DNA from: a virus
Virus record (IMG/VR): IMGVR_UViG_3300020147_000065
Coordinates: 62,001 to 126,000 of that record
DNA length: 64,000 nucleotides
Reading direction: 5' to 3' (one strand)
Shown piece after piece: positions 23,436 to 30,665 of the stretch (positions are counted from its first letter, which is position 1; each line of letters begins with the position of its first letter). The position numbers and the translations under genes are program-made. Under the pieces are notes generated by a model. The model saw only the letters and a program-made list of their open reading frames with translations, searched no databases and was not told the origin of the DNA.

Positions 23436-23721
23436 CTTCTCGATCTTCCTGGGTCATACGCGGATGCGTGTGGCCCAGTTGTGTTAGTTTCTGGTTGTAC
23501 TGCTTCCATTTATCCAGAAGAGGTTTATCAACGTAACCATAGAGATCATCTTTTAATTGATCTTCCATTGCACTGTTTACAAAACCAATCTTGTGGAGCC
23601 ATGCAACAAGAGCTTCATCACTTTTAACTGATTCGGATACTTCTTTACGCTTGGCTTCAAGTACATCTTTGGAATCAGTTAGTCTTACGCGCTGAATGGG
23701 CGCTACAATATTAGGTGCCAT
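23395..23721 (-). CDS. Hypothetical protein, leaderless
   Basis: 108 residues, mostly helical and charged (KDVLEAKRKEVSESVKSDEALVAWLHKIGF). Its ATG is seven bases from a TATAAT -10 box, so the mRNA should begin at the start codon. Last gene of the minus block. No family recognised. Confidence 0.65.
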   Translation of the reverse strand: MAPNIVAPIQRVRLTDSKDVLEAKRKEVSESVKSDEALVAWLHKIGFVNSAMEDQLKDDLYGYVDKPLLDKWKQYNQKLTQLGHTHPRMTQEDREATALKIAFSSVSK

Positions 23722-23728
23722 GTAATGA

Positions 23729-23757
23729 ATTATACTGTAAATTCATTCTCTTGTCAA
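23729..23757 (-). promoter_or_regulatory. Consensus promoter, minus strand, leaderless output
   Basis: On the minus strand TTGACA (23757-23752), 17-base spacer, TATAAT (23734-23729), then seven bases to the ATG at 23721. The -35 lies in the 3' end of the next upstream gene. Confidence 0.8.
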
Positions 23758-24204
23758 GGATGAATAATAATTTCTTCTGACTTTGCTGAAAAACTTTTTA
23801 ATCACTTTCAATTTATTCACAGCATTTGGAATCTGCACCAATACAGGATCGAACTCTCCAAAATTAATGTATCTTTGTACCGCGAAAATCAACTCTTCTT
23901 CCGCCCAATCAGAATCATAATGACTCTTTGATGCAACAGCCTCAAGTGTAGGCGATGAATATTGACCACAAAACTTGGCCACAACCATGTGGAGAAATTC
24001 GTGTTCAAAGGACATATAGGCTACTTCATTTCCATAACCGAGCGATTGAGCAAAAGAAATTTCTCGTTCATCATCTGGATGAGCAAGAGCAGGAATGGTA
24101 TTACGTGAAGGAAGGTTAATGTGTGTAAAAAAGTAATTGGGGTTTGTATGAACTGTATAAGTTCTTAGCTCCCAGGTTAAAGTTCCATCAGGACTCGTTT
24201 TCAT
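23743..24204 (-). CDS. HExxH metallopeptidase-like protein
   Basis: 154 residues from ATG 24204 (GGAGG five bases upstream). The motif FEHEFLHMVVAKF contains HEFLH, a HExxH zinc site, near residue 75. A long C-terminal basic region ends in KKFFSKVRR. Otherwise unknown. One of three small HExxH proteins in the window. Confidence 0.5.
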   Translation of the reverse strand: MKTSPDGTLTWELRTYTVHTNPNYFFTHINLPSRNTIPALAHPDDEREISFAQSLGYGNEVAYMSFEHEFLHMVVAKFCGQYSSPTLEAVASKSHYDSDWAEEELIFAVQRYINFGEFDPVLVQIPNAVNKLKVIKKFFSKVRRNYYSSLTRE

Positions 24205-24598
24205 ATAATCCTCCATAAATTCTTTCAATCATTGTGCGTGATGCTCGACCTCGAAGATCACTTAAAGCTTTATCAATCTTACTTTGGCGATCCACGGTGG
24301 AAGGCAGTGCGCGAAGCCTATCTTCGATTTCTTGTGATGTAGCTTTCTCAGGAACATATCCTTTCAAAAACCAACATTGATACTGAAGTTCTTTTTTAAT
24401 TACTTCGTTCGTTTCAGATAAGATTTGGTCTTCCAGTGATTTAATTACATTACATACAGCATCTCTAACAACTTCCCGGTCGTCAGGCAACTCACTTATC
24501 TGTGTAATACCCAACACGGAGAAAACTCTTTCAATAGCTTCCCTTTTTGAAGTATTCTGATTCTGTTGATAATCTTCTTTTATGAACGTGAGTATCAT
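24188..24598 (-). CDS. Hypothetical helical protein
   Basis: 136 residues from ATG 24598, preceded by GGAG. Helical throughout, acidic, with no known motif. Overlaps neighbours at both ends (17 and 68 bases). Confidence 0.55.
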   Translation of the reverse strand: MILTFIKEDYQQNQNTSKREAIERVFSVLGITQISELPDDREVVRDAVCNVIKSLEDQILSETNEVIKKELQYQCWFLKGYVPEKATSQEIEDRLRALPSTVDRQSKIDKALSDLRGRASRTMIERIYGGLYENES

Positions 24599-24785
24599 CT
24601 TTTTTCTCCAGTCTCGCGTAACGATTGTATTTCTTGTCGCCACCTTCCTCACAAAATTCACAGCTTTGGTCGGGTGTAACCCTATGTTCTGATACAGTAA
24701 ACGAACGACCCTGCGTGGTCAAAGTCCTCATACAGGTGCCACACAGGGTCATTAGTCTACCTTCTTCATTCCGGTAGATATTCAT
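24531..24785 (-). CDS. Small zinc-finger protein
   Basis: 84 residues. CGTCMRTL and CEFCEEGG make a CxxC...CxxC zinc site, followed by a charged helix. No ribosome site is seen before the ATG, and the frame is closed by TGA 18 bases upstream, so the start is certain only if the gene is real. Confidence 0.5.
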   Translation of the reverse strand: MNIYRNEEGRLMTLCGTCMRTLTTQGRSFTVSEHRVTPDQSCEFCEEGGDKKYNRYARLEKKDDTHVHKRRLSTESEYFKKGSY

Positions 24786-24848
24786 AAATAAATTGACGAT
24801 ACATCAATCTACTGGTTACTATCTTTTCCAGTTTGTACAACCGCGACA

Positions 24849-25016
24849 TCATGAGAATAAAATCCCTTTTCTGATGGAAAATTTTTCCTTCGCGTATTTG
24901 ATACCAAAACCATATGCTTCTTCTTCACTTATGGCATAACATAACCCGATACCAAATTGAATAGAAGTATTGGAATTTCTTGCAACATATGCCACAGCGT
25001 ATTCTTTCTTCTCCAT
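24849..25016 (-). CDS. Small protein (55 aa)
   Basis: Begins MEKKEYAVAYVARNSNTSIQ and continues with ISEEEAYGFGIKYAKEKF. ATG shares a base with the stop of the upstream gene (TAATG) and is preceded by GAGGAG, both signs of translation. The alternating strand/helix pattern is compact. No family recognised. The remaining 63 bases to the next gene hold no clear signal. Confidence 0.6.
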   Translation of the reverse strand: MEKKEYAVAYVARNSNTSIQFGIGLCYAISEEEAYGFGIKYAKEKFSIRKGILFS

Positions 25017-25423
25017 TAGACAAGAGTCTCCTCTTCTTCATCATCCTTGTCAACGAATGCTCCGAAACCGTCGGGATCACCACGAAAACCGATAGCTTTA
25101 GTCATTCTCTCTTGTTTTTGTAAATCAAGAGTTTGTGCAATTCGTCGCATTCTCTCCATTTCTTGTTCCACCGTGGTTATCTCCATTGCATTCATTAAAC
25201 CCTGCATCCAACCTAACCACCTATGTAACTTATGTTCAGGCCACTGATGGGCGTTGCCGGCAACCTGGCCGGCAACCCATTTAATATATTCTTTACTCTT
25301 GATATTAGCTTTATCGGAGCTTGGTTCTATATCAGGTAATTCTCTTATGATTTCTTTTGCTGCGATAAAAGCAATACGACGAGGAATAGATGCATTCGGC
25401 ATCACTTCAAAAAGGTTTGTCAT
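25016..25423 (-). CDS. Hypothetical helical protein with acidic C-terminus
   Basis: 135 residues, ending DKDDEEEETLV. Helical, Met- and Arg-rich centre (MERMRRIAQTLDLQKQERM). A perfect 9-base inverted repeat (25253-25276) lies within. Overlaps its upstream neighbour by ATGA. Unknown. Confidence 0.55.
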   Translation of the reverse strand: MTNLFEVMPNASIPRRIAFIAAKEIIRELPDIEPSSDKANIKSKEYIKWVAGQVAGNAHQWPEHKLHRWLGWMQGLMNAMEITTVEQEMERMRRIAQTLDLQKQERMTKAIGFRGDPDGFGAFVDKDDEEEETLV

Positions 25424-25620
25424 AGTGTTTCCTCTCTATTGATTACAACTTTTAGAAGACGTTTTGCACGACGTAAGCTGCCAAGATCGGGAGTCTCTTG
25501 ATGTTGTTGAAGTAGTTTGATTATTTCGTCTACTTCACGTTCAATAATCACTTTCTTCATTATATATTTAATTCTCCACTCAGGTAAATTACTTTTAACA
25601 ACGGGTTTTTCGATTCTCAT
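25420..25620 (-). CDS. Small basic helical protein
   Basis: 66 residues with a heptad-like helix (REVDEIIKLLQQHQ) and a basic end (RRAKRLLKVVINR). ATGA overlaps on both sides place it in the same operon as the macro-domain gene. Unknown. Confidence 0.55.
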   Translation of the reverse strand: MRIEKPVVKSNLPEWRIKYIMKKVIIEREVDEIIKLLQQHQETPDLGSLRRAKRLLKVVINREETL

Positions 25621-26078
25621 TTCTTCTCCAAATCATAAATTGTAACACAGTGATTACGAAGAGTGTCTTTGATAATTAATTCAATCACATTCCAGTCTCC
25701 GCCACCCAGTCCAGCCCCAATTCGGGGCATATGAATACTCGCATTTAAAACAGTTGCTCTCTTGTGTAACTGCCATAAACAACGAGTAAGTTGTGTATAT
25801 GACACCAGAGGCTTAGCACCTCTAATAAAACCACCCAGCCCGTTTTGGGCGCACATATTAGCTACCCACAGGTCATTCTCTACCTGAATGGTTTGAACTG
25901 TTCCCAATTGATAAGGACGGCCCCAGCTTCGATAGGCAATTTCAGGTTGCTTCCATCTCTTGGAAATGGCTACGACGAATCCTGCGCCCCATCCACCCTC
26001 ATTGTTGGTTACGTGAGCAATGATTTTATTACCATCCCCCGTGGGTTGCGTTGCATCACCTTTAACATAGTTAATCAT
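25617..26078 (-). CDS. Macro domain, Poa1-like ADP-ribose phosphatase
   Basis: 153 residues, a single macro domain. GDATQP near the start, AHVTNNEGGWGAGFV (ligand loop), WVANMCAQNG, and PRIGAGLGGGDWNVIE. The layout is closest to the Poa1p/ALC1-like subfamily that removes the phosphate from ADP-ribose 1''-phosphate or binds ADP-ribose. That metabolite derives from the product of KptA. An alternative role is removal of ADP-ribose from proteins or nucleic acids to counter host defence. Confidence 0.85.
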   Translation of the reverse strand: MINYVKGDATQPTGDGNKIIAHVTNNEGGWGAGFVVAISKRWKQPEIAYRSWGRPYQLGTVQTIQVENDLWVANMCAQNGLGGFIRGAKPLVSYTQLTRCLWQLHKRATVLNASIHMPRIGAGLGGGDWNVIELIIKDTLRNHCVTIYDLEKK

Positions 26079-26638
26079 TAGTTACACTCACACTCCCATA
26101 CAGGAGAACCACAATCGCCACAGCGACGTATTTTCCGTTCATTGTTCCAGTGATGATAACACTCAATATGACAAGGCTTCATTGAATCACCATTTAATGC
26201 AGTTCCAGTTTCCATTATTGGTTTTTTACAGACAACACATTTTATTGGTTCGTTGTTAATGACGTTATTTTTAAATTCCTCAGAAGAATTAGCGAATCTA
26301 CGAAGTCTTGCCACCGCATCAGGTTTTAGACCGATTAAGACATTTTCTGGAATACCTTCATCTAATGCTGCCATGTGTTCTTTAAACAAGGGGTCTTTAT
26401 ACATGACATAATGTAAAGCAATACTTTTCCAGCGGTTATACCAACCGGCCCAATCTCGACTCATCATTTGATAATTACAGTGTGGACAGTGACTTTGCTT
26501 ATCGTAATCAATACTTCGATTCCAAATAACAATATAACCACACCCGGAACATTTGAGGTGTCCCTCTGGTGGTATATCTGCATAAAGCTGAGCTTCTACG
26601 ACTGTCTTTATCTCTGACTCTTTTATAAGCTTATACAT
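26078..26638 (-). CDS. Protein with multiple zinc ribbons
   Basis: 187 residues from ATG 26638 (AAAGGAAAG upstream); longer starts overlap the next gene entirely. Three Cys sites: CSGCGYIV...CPHC, CVVCKKPIM...CHIEC, and CGDCG...CEC. The ends are zinc ribbons and the centre is helical. May bind RNA or DNA. Function unknown. Confidence 0.6.
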   Translation of the reverse strand: MYKLIKESEIKTVVEAQLYADIPPEGHLKCSGCGYIVIWNRSIDYDKQSHCPHCNYQMMSRDWAGWYNRWKSIALHYVMYKDPLFKEHMAALDEGIPENVLIGLKPDAVARLRRFANSSEEFKNNVINNEPIKCVVCKKPIMETGTALNGDSMKPCHIECYHHWNNERKIRRCGDCGSPVWECECN

Positions 26639-26891
26639 ACTTCTTTCCTTTACAGTTACCACATTTTCCACCATTACATTCACCTTCAGCTTCGCATATA
26701 GGACAGGGAATTTTTCCCTCAAGTATTGCTTCAATCTTCTCAGAATGGGCGATCTGTACTCTAAGATCGTCCACATTGACTTTACCCCACGTTCTTTTAC
26801 TTTGTGCAATTCGACCTTTACAGGAGTTTCTATGACTATGTAAAAGTCCACCCAGGAAATTAACTTCGGCTTCTGTTAATTCGATTAACAT
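26631..26891 (-). CDS. Small protein with C-terminal zinc motif
   Basis: 86 residues: a helical N-terminus, then CPICEAEGECNGGKCGNCKG, a DnaJ-like zinc motif. Overlaps both neighbours by a few bases. Unknown. Confidence 0.6.
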   Translation of the reverse strand: MLIELTEAEVNFLGGLLHSHRNSCKGRIAQSKRTWGKVNVDDLRVQIAHSEKIEAILEGKIPCPICEAEGECNGGKCGNCKGKKYV

Positions 26892-27235
26892 GGTTGTGCA
26901 TCACTTATCCTTACAATCACCGGTTCCTGCCACGGAGACTTTGCAACAAGTAGAACAACTTCTTTATTACCCCATGTTTCACCCTCACGTTCATCTACTT
27001 CTTGGGTTGTAGAGTTCCATGTGTTGCCAGGTGGATCATAATGAAAGTTCGACATGATAACATTTCTAAGTCCTACTACATGACCTTCGATTGGGCTAAC
27101 CACGGGTTGGGCATCGCTGTGATAACCGTCCTGCATAACCTTAGCAAATCGGCCTTTGCAACGACGAAAAAACCATCGGTCAGACTTAACTCTATCACCA
27201 ATCTGGATTCCCGCGAACTTTGATTTCTTAGACAT
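26885..27235 (-). CDS. Hypothetical beta-rich protein
   Basis: 116 residues. GDRVKSDRWFFRRCKGRFAKV at the N-terminus suggests an SH3-like barrel; the rest is beta-rich. It overlaps the upstream stop by one base (TAATG). Unknown. Confidence 0.5.
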   Translation of the reverse strand: MSKKSKFAGIQIGDRVKSDRWFFRRCKGRFAKVMQDGYHSDAQPVVSPIEGHVVGLRNVIMSNFHYDPPGNTWNSTTQEVDEREGETWGNKEVVLLVAKSPWQEPVIVRISDAQPC

Positions 27236-27627
27236 CAGATGTATCCTTTCCGATAAACCACATTGCCTTCCATATCAACATATTTCTCTACGCGTTCTGG
27301 ATAGCAAACCTTTTCTATGCTACCAGTTTCTTGAGAAACGTATTGTTCATGCAGCATTACTAGACCCGATTTTCCAATTAGTGTCATAGGTCTAATACTG
27401 TTAGGTTGTTCTGCTCTATGAGCCACATCCCTCGCCATATCTATTATCGACTGGAGACTATCTGACACAATGCTAACACGGTATTCTCTTTTGGGCAGCT
27501 TCGGCATTTGTCTTTCTACCTGCCCCTCAGTGAGGTGGTTTGTGAAAACCCACTGAACGAATTTCTCTGCTTCAGGAGATTCGCCAGCTTCCTCTTTGTA
27601 TTTTTTGAGCAACAATTCAAGGTCCAT
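27235..27627 (-). CDS. Hypothetical protein
   Basis: 130 residues; a helical N-terminus (LLLKKYKEEAGES) and a beta C-terminus. One-base overlap with the upstream gene. No family recognised. Confidence 0.5.
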   Translation of the reverse strand: MDLELLLKKYKEEAGESPEAEKFVQWVFTNHLTEGQVERQMPKLPKREYRVSIVSDSLQSIIDMARDVAHRAEQPNSIRPMTLIGKSGLVMLHEQYVSQETGSIEKVCYPERVEKYVDMEGNVVYRKGYI

Positions 27628-27836
27628 TACTCGCTCCTAACATAAAAGAAAATTACAGGGTTCTCACCAAGAGTATCGAAGTCCCAACTATAAAACAAAA
27701 GTTCTGCAACATCAGCATCTTTCACTCGACCTTTGATTTTGTAAACAATTGCGCCTCTATTTAATGAGTAAGAGAACTCACCTTCATATTCAGAAAGGAT
27801 TTTTAATCCGTCAGCTATCTTTTCACTGTCTTTCAT
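27627..27836 (-). CDS. Small hypothetical protein
   Basis: 69 residues from ATG 27836 (AGGAG upstream). Beta-rich (FSYSLNRGAIVYKIKGRV, VIFFYVRS). It lies directly beyond a terminator, so it depends on readthrough or an unseen promoter. Confidence 0.5.
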   Translation of the reverse strand: MKDSEKIADGLKILSEYEGEFSYSLNRGAIVYKIKGRVKDADVAELLFYSWDFDTLGENPVIFFYVRSE

Positions 27837-27853
27837 CACACACTCCTAAAAAG

Positions 27854-27881
27854 AAAGGGGAGGCCGCGAAGCCTCCCCTTT
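27854..27881 (-). terminator. Intrinsic terminator after the vWA gene
   Basis: AAAGGGGAGGC / GCCTCCCCTTT, 11 pairs, 6-base loop. On the minus strand it is followed by TCTTTTT; on the plus strand by TCC. Most likely works on the minus strand. Confidence 0.8.
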
Positions 27882-27884
27882 TCC

Positions 27885-28664
27885 TTATCCACCGAATCCA
27901 CCGGCGAACTGCGAGGCCACGTTTGCAGCCGACGATTGCGATACCTTCTGGCTAACTCTCGATACCATCTGGAAGACCTTCATGATTTCCTTTGGATCAT
28001 CATCTACAGTCTTAATCCACTGGTCTTGTAAACCCCAATTCTTAAACTCCTGATGGAAGTCTGTATACCCATCGTGGATACCAATACCGATGATAATGTG
28101 AGTTTCCTCAAGAATCATTGGCTCAACGATTCGCTTGATAGCATCCGTGCTTACCGAATCAGTGTTTCCGCCATCTGTAACAAAAGCAGTAATTGTACGA
28201 ACGTTGGCAGCAGCATCATCGAATTCTTTATACTTCTCACGAACGTTGAAACCAAGAACGCTTACGGCAGTTGAACGTAAAGGTGTGTGTCCACCCATCG
28301 AATGGCTACGAGCATCAAGTTCGGTTGCATTATCAATCTGCACCCACTGACTTACTACTCCACGATTCAAAAGCGAACTATGAAACAGGATACCGTCGCG
28401 CTGGGCCATACGTTTTAGGTCTTTGATGATGCTATTATGACCTTCGATGGCCAATTCCCAGTTACTTAAACCTTTGGGATTCTTTGTGCGGTCACCATTG
28501 ACTCTACTCATCGAACCTGAATCATCAATTACCAGAGCTACGAGACAAACCTCAGTAGCATTAACATCATCAGCCGAAATACCGTTTCCGGCGTTAATCA
28601 GGTTGCCGATACCTACAATTTGTAAAGCCTCATCCGAAGGAGGCGTCATGATTTGCGAACTCAT
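27885..28664 (-). CDS. vWA-domain protein, TerY/YegL-like
   Basis: 259 residues. MIDAS motif VIDDSGSM (about 46-53), a conserved Thr in MGGHTPLRST and the later Asp in AFVTDGG. No transmembrane helix or signal, so it is cytoplasmic like TerY. Gly/Ser-rich C-terminus. The vWA + kinase + PP2C combination is the TerY-P triad of bacterial stress systems (E. coli yegL/yegI/yegK). Here the kinase and PP2C are two to three genes upstream in the same operon. Confidence 0.8.
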   Translation of the reverse strand: MSSQIMTPPSDEALQIVGIGNLINAGNGISADDVNATEVCLVALVIDDSGSMSRVNGDRTKNPKGLSNWELAIEGHNSIIKDLKRMAQRDGILFHSSLLNRGVVSQWVQIDNATELDARSHSMGGHTPLRSTAVSVLGFNVREKYKEFDDAAANVRTITAFVTDGGNTDSVSTDAIKRIVEPMILEETHIIIGIGIHDGYTDFHQEFKNWGLQDQWIKTVDDDPKEIMKVFQMVSRVSQKVSQSSAANVASQFAGGFGG

Positions 28665-28676
28665 TATTAATCACCC

Positions 28677-29714
28677 TTAATTATACAACCAGTTTAAGTC
28701 GGTTGTCGTTACCAAACTCATTCCAGCCTTTTCAAAGCTGTCCAATGCTTTGTTAGCATCATCGGTATAATCAATTACACCAGGAATTACTACAGGACTC
28801 ATGCAGTCACGTAAGATAGCAACTTTACGGGCTAATGTTGGATCAATCTGAACCAATTCACCCAGGAAGTCTGCGATACTCCATGCTACACAATGCGAAG
28901 CAGCTTCTCCAACGAACACAATCAAGTCGTAATTGATTACTTTCTGAATGAACGCAGCATTCCGCTGTCCAATCACTTCACCCTTTGGACCTTTGAGGAC
29001 TTCGGGTTTGAATACCGAGTAGTTCTCAGTAATTAGTGTACCACCTTTAGTCTCAATGGTAGGATTGGTTCCACGAGCAAATCCGTGAAAATACATTGCT
29101 TCGTAGAGAGGCTCAATTAGGGCGTGATTGACCGAACCGAGCATTGCGTGGTAAGGCCAGATTGTGAGGTTATATTTACCCTGCTCTTCAAGCGAGCGGC
29201 AGTAGTATTGGGCGTAGTTGCTAAGTGCTACATAGTTACCTGTACCATTAGCAGTTGGAGCAACTTGTCTTGCGATTGCTGGATTAACACGATACTTACC
29301 CTCTTTGAGGTCTTTCTCGGTAATCATAGTGAAGGGATCAACAGGTGTCCCATCTTCCTTGAGGAAGAACATTGGATGGAAAATCTGACTTGCCACATGG
29401 GTATCCATCGTAGCCGCAATGTCAGTAATTGCATTCATGTTTTGGTAGATAAACTCAGTAATCTTACGAGCATCATCTACCGCTCCAGTGCCGCTACGTC
29501 CACCCACGTAGAGTTCGGCACCTGGTGTACAGAAAGTCTTCTGCATGTCAATCATAACGAGACAGACTTTCTTCGCATCTTTGGCTGCGTTTGTAATGCC
29601 ATTTTTCTTGGCGTATTCGAGAGCAGCAGGTTGTACTGCGTTGAGGTCCACGTTGTATGGTGGGCGCTGGAAATCAGCAGGATTATATGTTGCGGGTAAT
29701 GGTGTTGCGTTCAT
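28677..29714 (-). CDS. Nicotinamidase / isochorismatase-fold hydrolase
   Basis: 346 residues from ATG 29714 (AAAGGA eight bases upstream). MIDMQKTFC gives the catalytic Asp, MDTHVASQIFH gives Asp-His-His metal ligands of nicotinamidases, and GEAASHCVAWS gives the nucleophile Cys. About 100 residues longer than common nicotinamidases, with an N-terminal extension and inserts. Metal ligands point to nicotinamide deamidation for NAD salvage rather than isochorismatase. Nicotinamide is a by-product of KptA. Confidence 0.75.
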   Translation of the reverse strand: MNATPLPATYNPADFQRPPYNVDLNAVQPAALEYAKKNGITNAAKDAKKVCLVMIDMQKTFCTPGAELYVGGRSGTGAVDDARKITEFIYQNMNAITDIAATMDTHVASQIFHPMFFLKEDGTPVDPFTMITEKDLKEGKYRVNPAIARQVAPTANGTGNYVALSNYAQYYCRSLEEQGKYNLTIWPYHAMLGSVNHALIEPLYEAMYFHGFARGTNPTIETKGGTLITENYSVFKPEVLKGPKGEVIGQRNAAFIQKVINYDLIVFVGEAASHCVAWSIADFLGELVQIDPTLARKVAILRDCMSPVVIPGVIDYTDDANKALDSFEKAGMSLVTTTDLNWLYN

Positions 29715-29727
29715 TATCATTTCCTTT

Positions 29728-30009
29728 TTACGTCAAGTACTCCGCGTGTTTAAATCCAGGGAGACTTCCGTATTCGTTTATGTACACATTTGCCTCAGCA
29801 ATTGTGACCGTAAGCAAGTTCTTTACAGCTTGTTCATAAAAACAGTTAGTCGGGTTGTTGAAAGGTCTTACATCAGACCAGGATTTATAGCTCTTAACCA
29901 GAGAGTCATATAATTCTTGAACAAACTCCTGGTCATAGCCTTCGGATGTTTCCTGGATTATCATGTGCAACAACTCACATGTAGCCAGAATTCCTTTAGG
30001 TTTCTCCAT
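29728..30009 (-). CDS. Hypothetical helical protein
   Basis: 93 residues, helical (TCELLHMIIQETSEGYDQEFVQ). It has its own promoter ten bases upstream of the ATG, leaving a leader of about three bases, so it is nearly leaderless. Unknown. Confidence 0.6.
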   Translation of the reverse strand: MEKPKGILATCELLHMIIQETSEGYDQEFVQELYDSLVKSYKSWSDVRPFNNPTNCFYEQAVKNLLTVTIAEANVYINEYGSLPGFKHAEYLT

Positions 30010-30019
30010 AGTAATTTAC

Positions 30020-30048
30020 ATTCTACCGCATCCCACGGGGTTTGTCAA
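30020..30048 (-). promoter_or_regulatory. Promoter, minus strand
   Basis: Minus-strand TTGACA (30048-30043), 17-base spacer, TAGAAT (30025-30020); ATG at 30009. The spacer contains one CCCGTGG motif (30033-30039). Confidence 0.75.
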
Positions 30049-30629
30049 GGGGCTACATCCATCAACATATCGGCCAGAACGAAGGCATGGCCCATTGGTC
30101 GTTTGTCGTAGCGCAGAACATCTTCGAGGGTCATGCCCATCTTCTCATAGTCGTAACCATCGAAGTCCCAAAGGGTCAATTCCCCTTCTTTTTCATAGAG
30201 TTCATATAACGTCTTCCATGCCTGAGATTTTACTACAGCCTGAGAGTAAAGTGTTACATAAATTTTGATTCGAGCATCAATGTAACCAAGTTGCTCTGCT
30301 TCATCAAAATCACCATACGGGCCGAGATAAGAGTATAAGGGTTTAGCTCCTTTACCCATTGGGTAACGGTCAGCCCATTCTTTTTGAAATCCCGCTTTAG
30401 ACCATGCAAACCATTTTTCGCTGGGTGTTCCATCAGGATTTGTATAACCTTGATATACTTTACTGTATTGCCAACCGTTTTCGACATTCTTCGCATGAAT
30501 GTTGCGATAATGAACCGGCCCAAGAAAGAACGGGCTAAGTCCTTTGCTCCAATTTGTAGATTTAGATGTGGTGTTTACCAGAGGACAAGAAAATCTATTC
30601 TCGTCTCGTGGTCCAATTACGTGAATCAT
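30045..30629 (-). CDS. Conserved phage protein (DUF6939-like)
   Basis: 194 residues. The phrase NTTSKSTNWSKGLSPFFLGPV and NVENGWQYSKVYQGY match a family of phage hypothetical proteins that I recall as DUF6939. Function unknown. Ribosome site GGAGG follows the hairpin at 30640-30665. Confidence 0.6.
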   Translation of the reverse strand: MIHVIGPRDENRFSCPLVNTTSKSTNWSKGLSPFFLGPVHYRNIHAKNVENGWQYSKVYQGYTNPDGTPSEKWFAWSKAGFQKEWADRYPMGKGAKPLYSYLGPYGDFDEAEQLGYIDARIKIYVTLYSQAVVKSQAWKTLYELYEKEGELTLWDFDGYDYEKMGMTLEDVLRYDKRPMGHAFVLADMLMDVAP

Positions 30630-30639
30630 TATTACCTCC

Positions 30640-30665
30640 CCATCGGCCCAATTAAGGGCCGATGG
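30640..30665. repeat. Inverted repeat between kinase gene and next gene
   Basis: CCATCGGCCC / GGGCCGATGG, 10 pairs with 6-base loop AATTAA. On the minus strand it spans the kinase stop and is followed directly by GGGGAGG, the ribosome site of the downstream gene; there is no U-tract. Confidence 0.7.

Noticed and set aside
29124-29699. Plus-strand ORF of 191 residues opposite the nicotinamidase gene
   Set aside because: Mirror frame of a gene with full catalytic motifs; composition is Cys/Ile/Thr-rich as expected for antisense reading.
28677-29714. Isochorismatase in siderophore synthesis
   Set aside because: The Asp-His-His metal ligands fit nicotinamidase, and no other siderophore gene is present.
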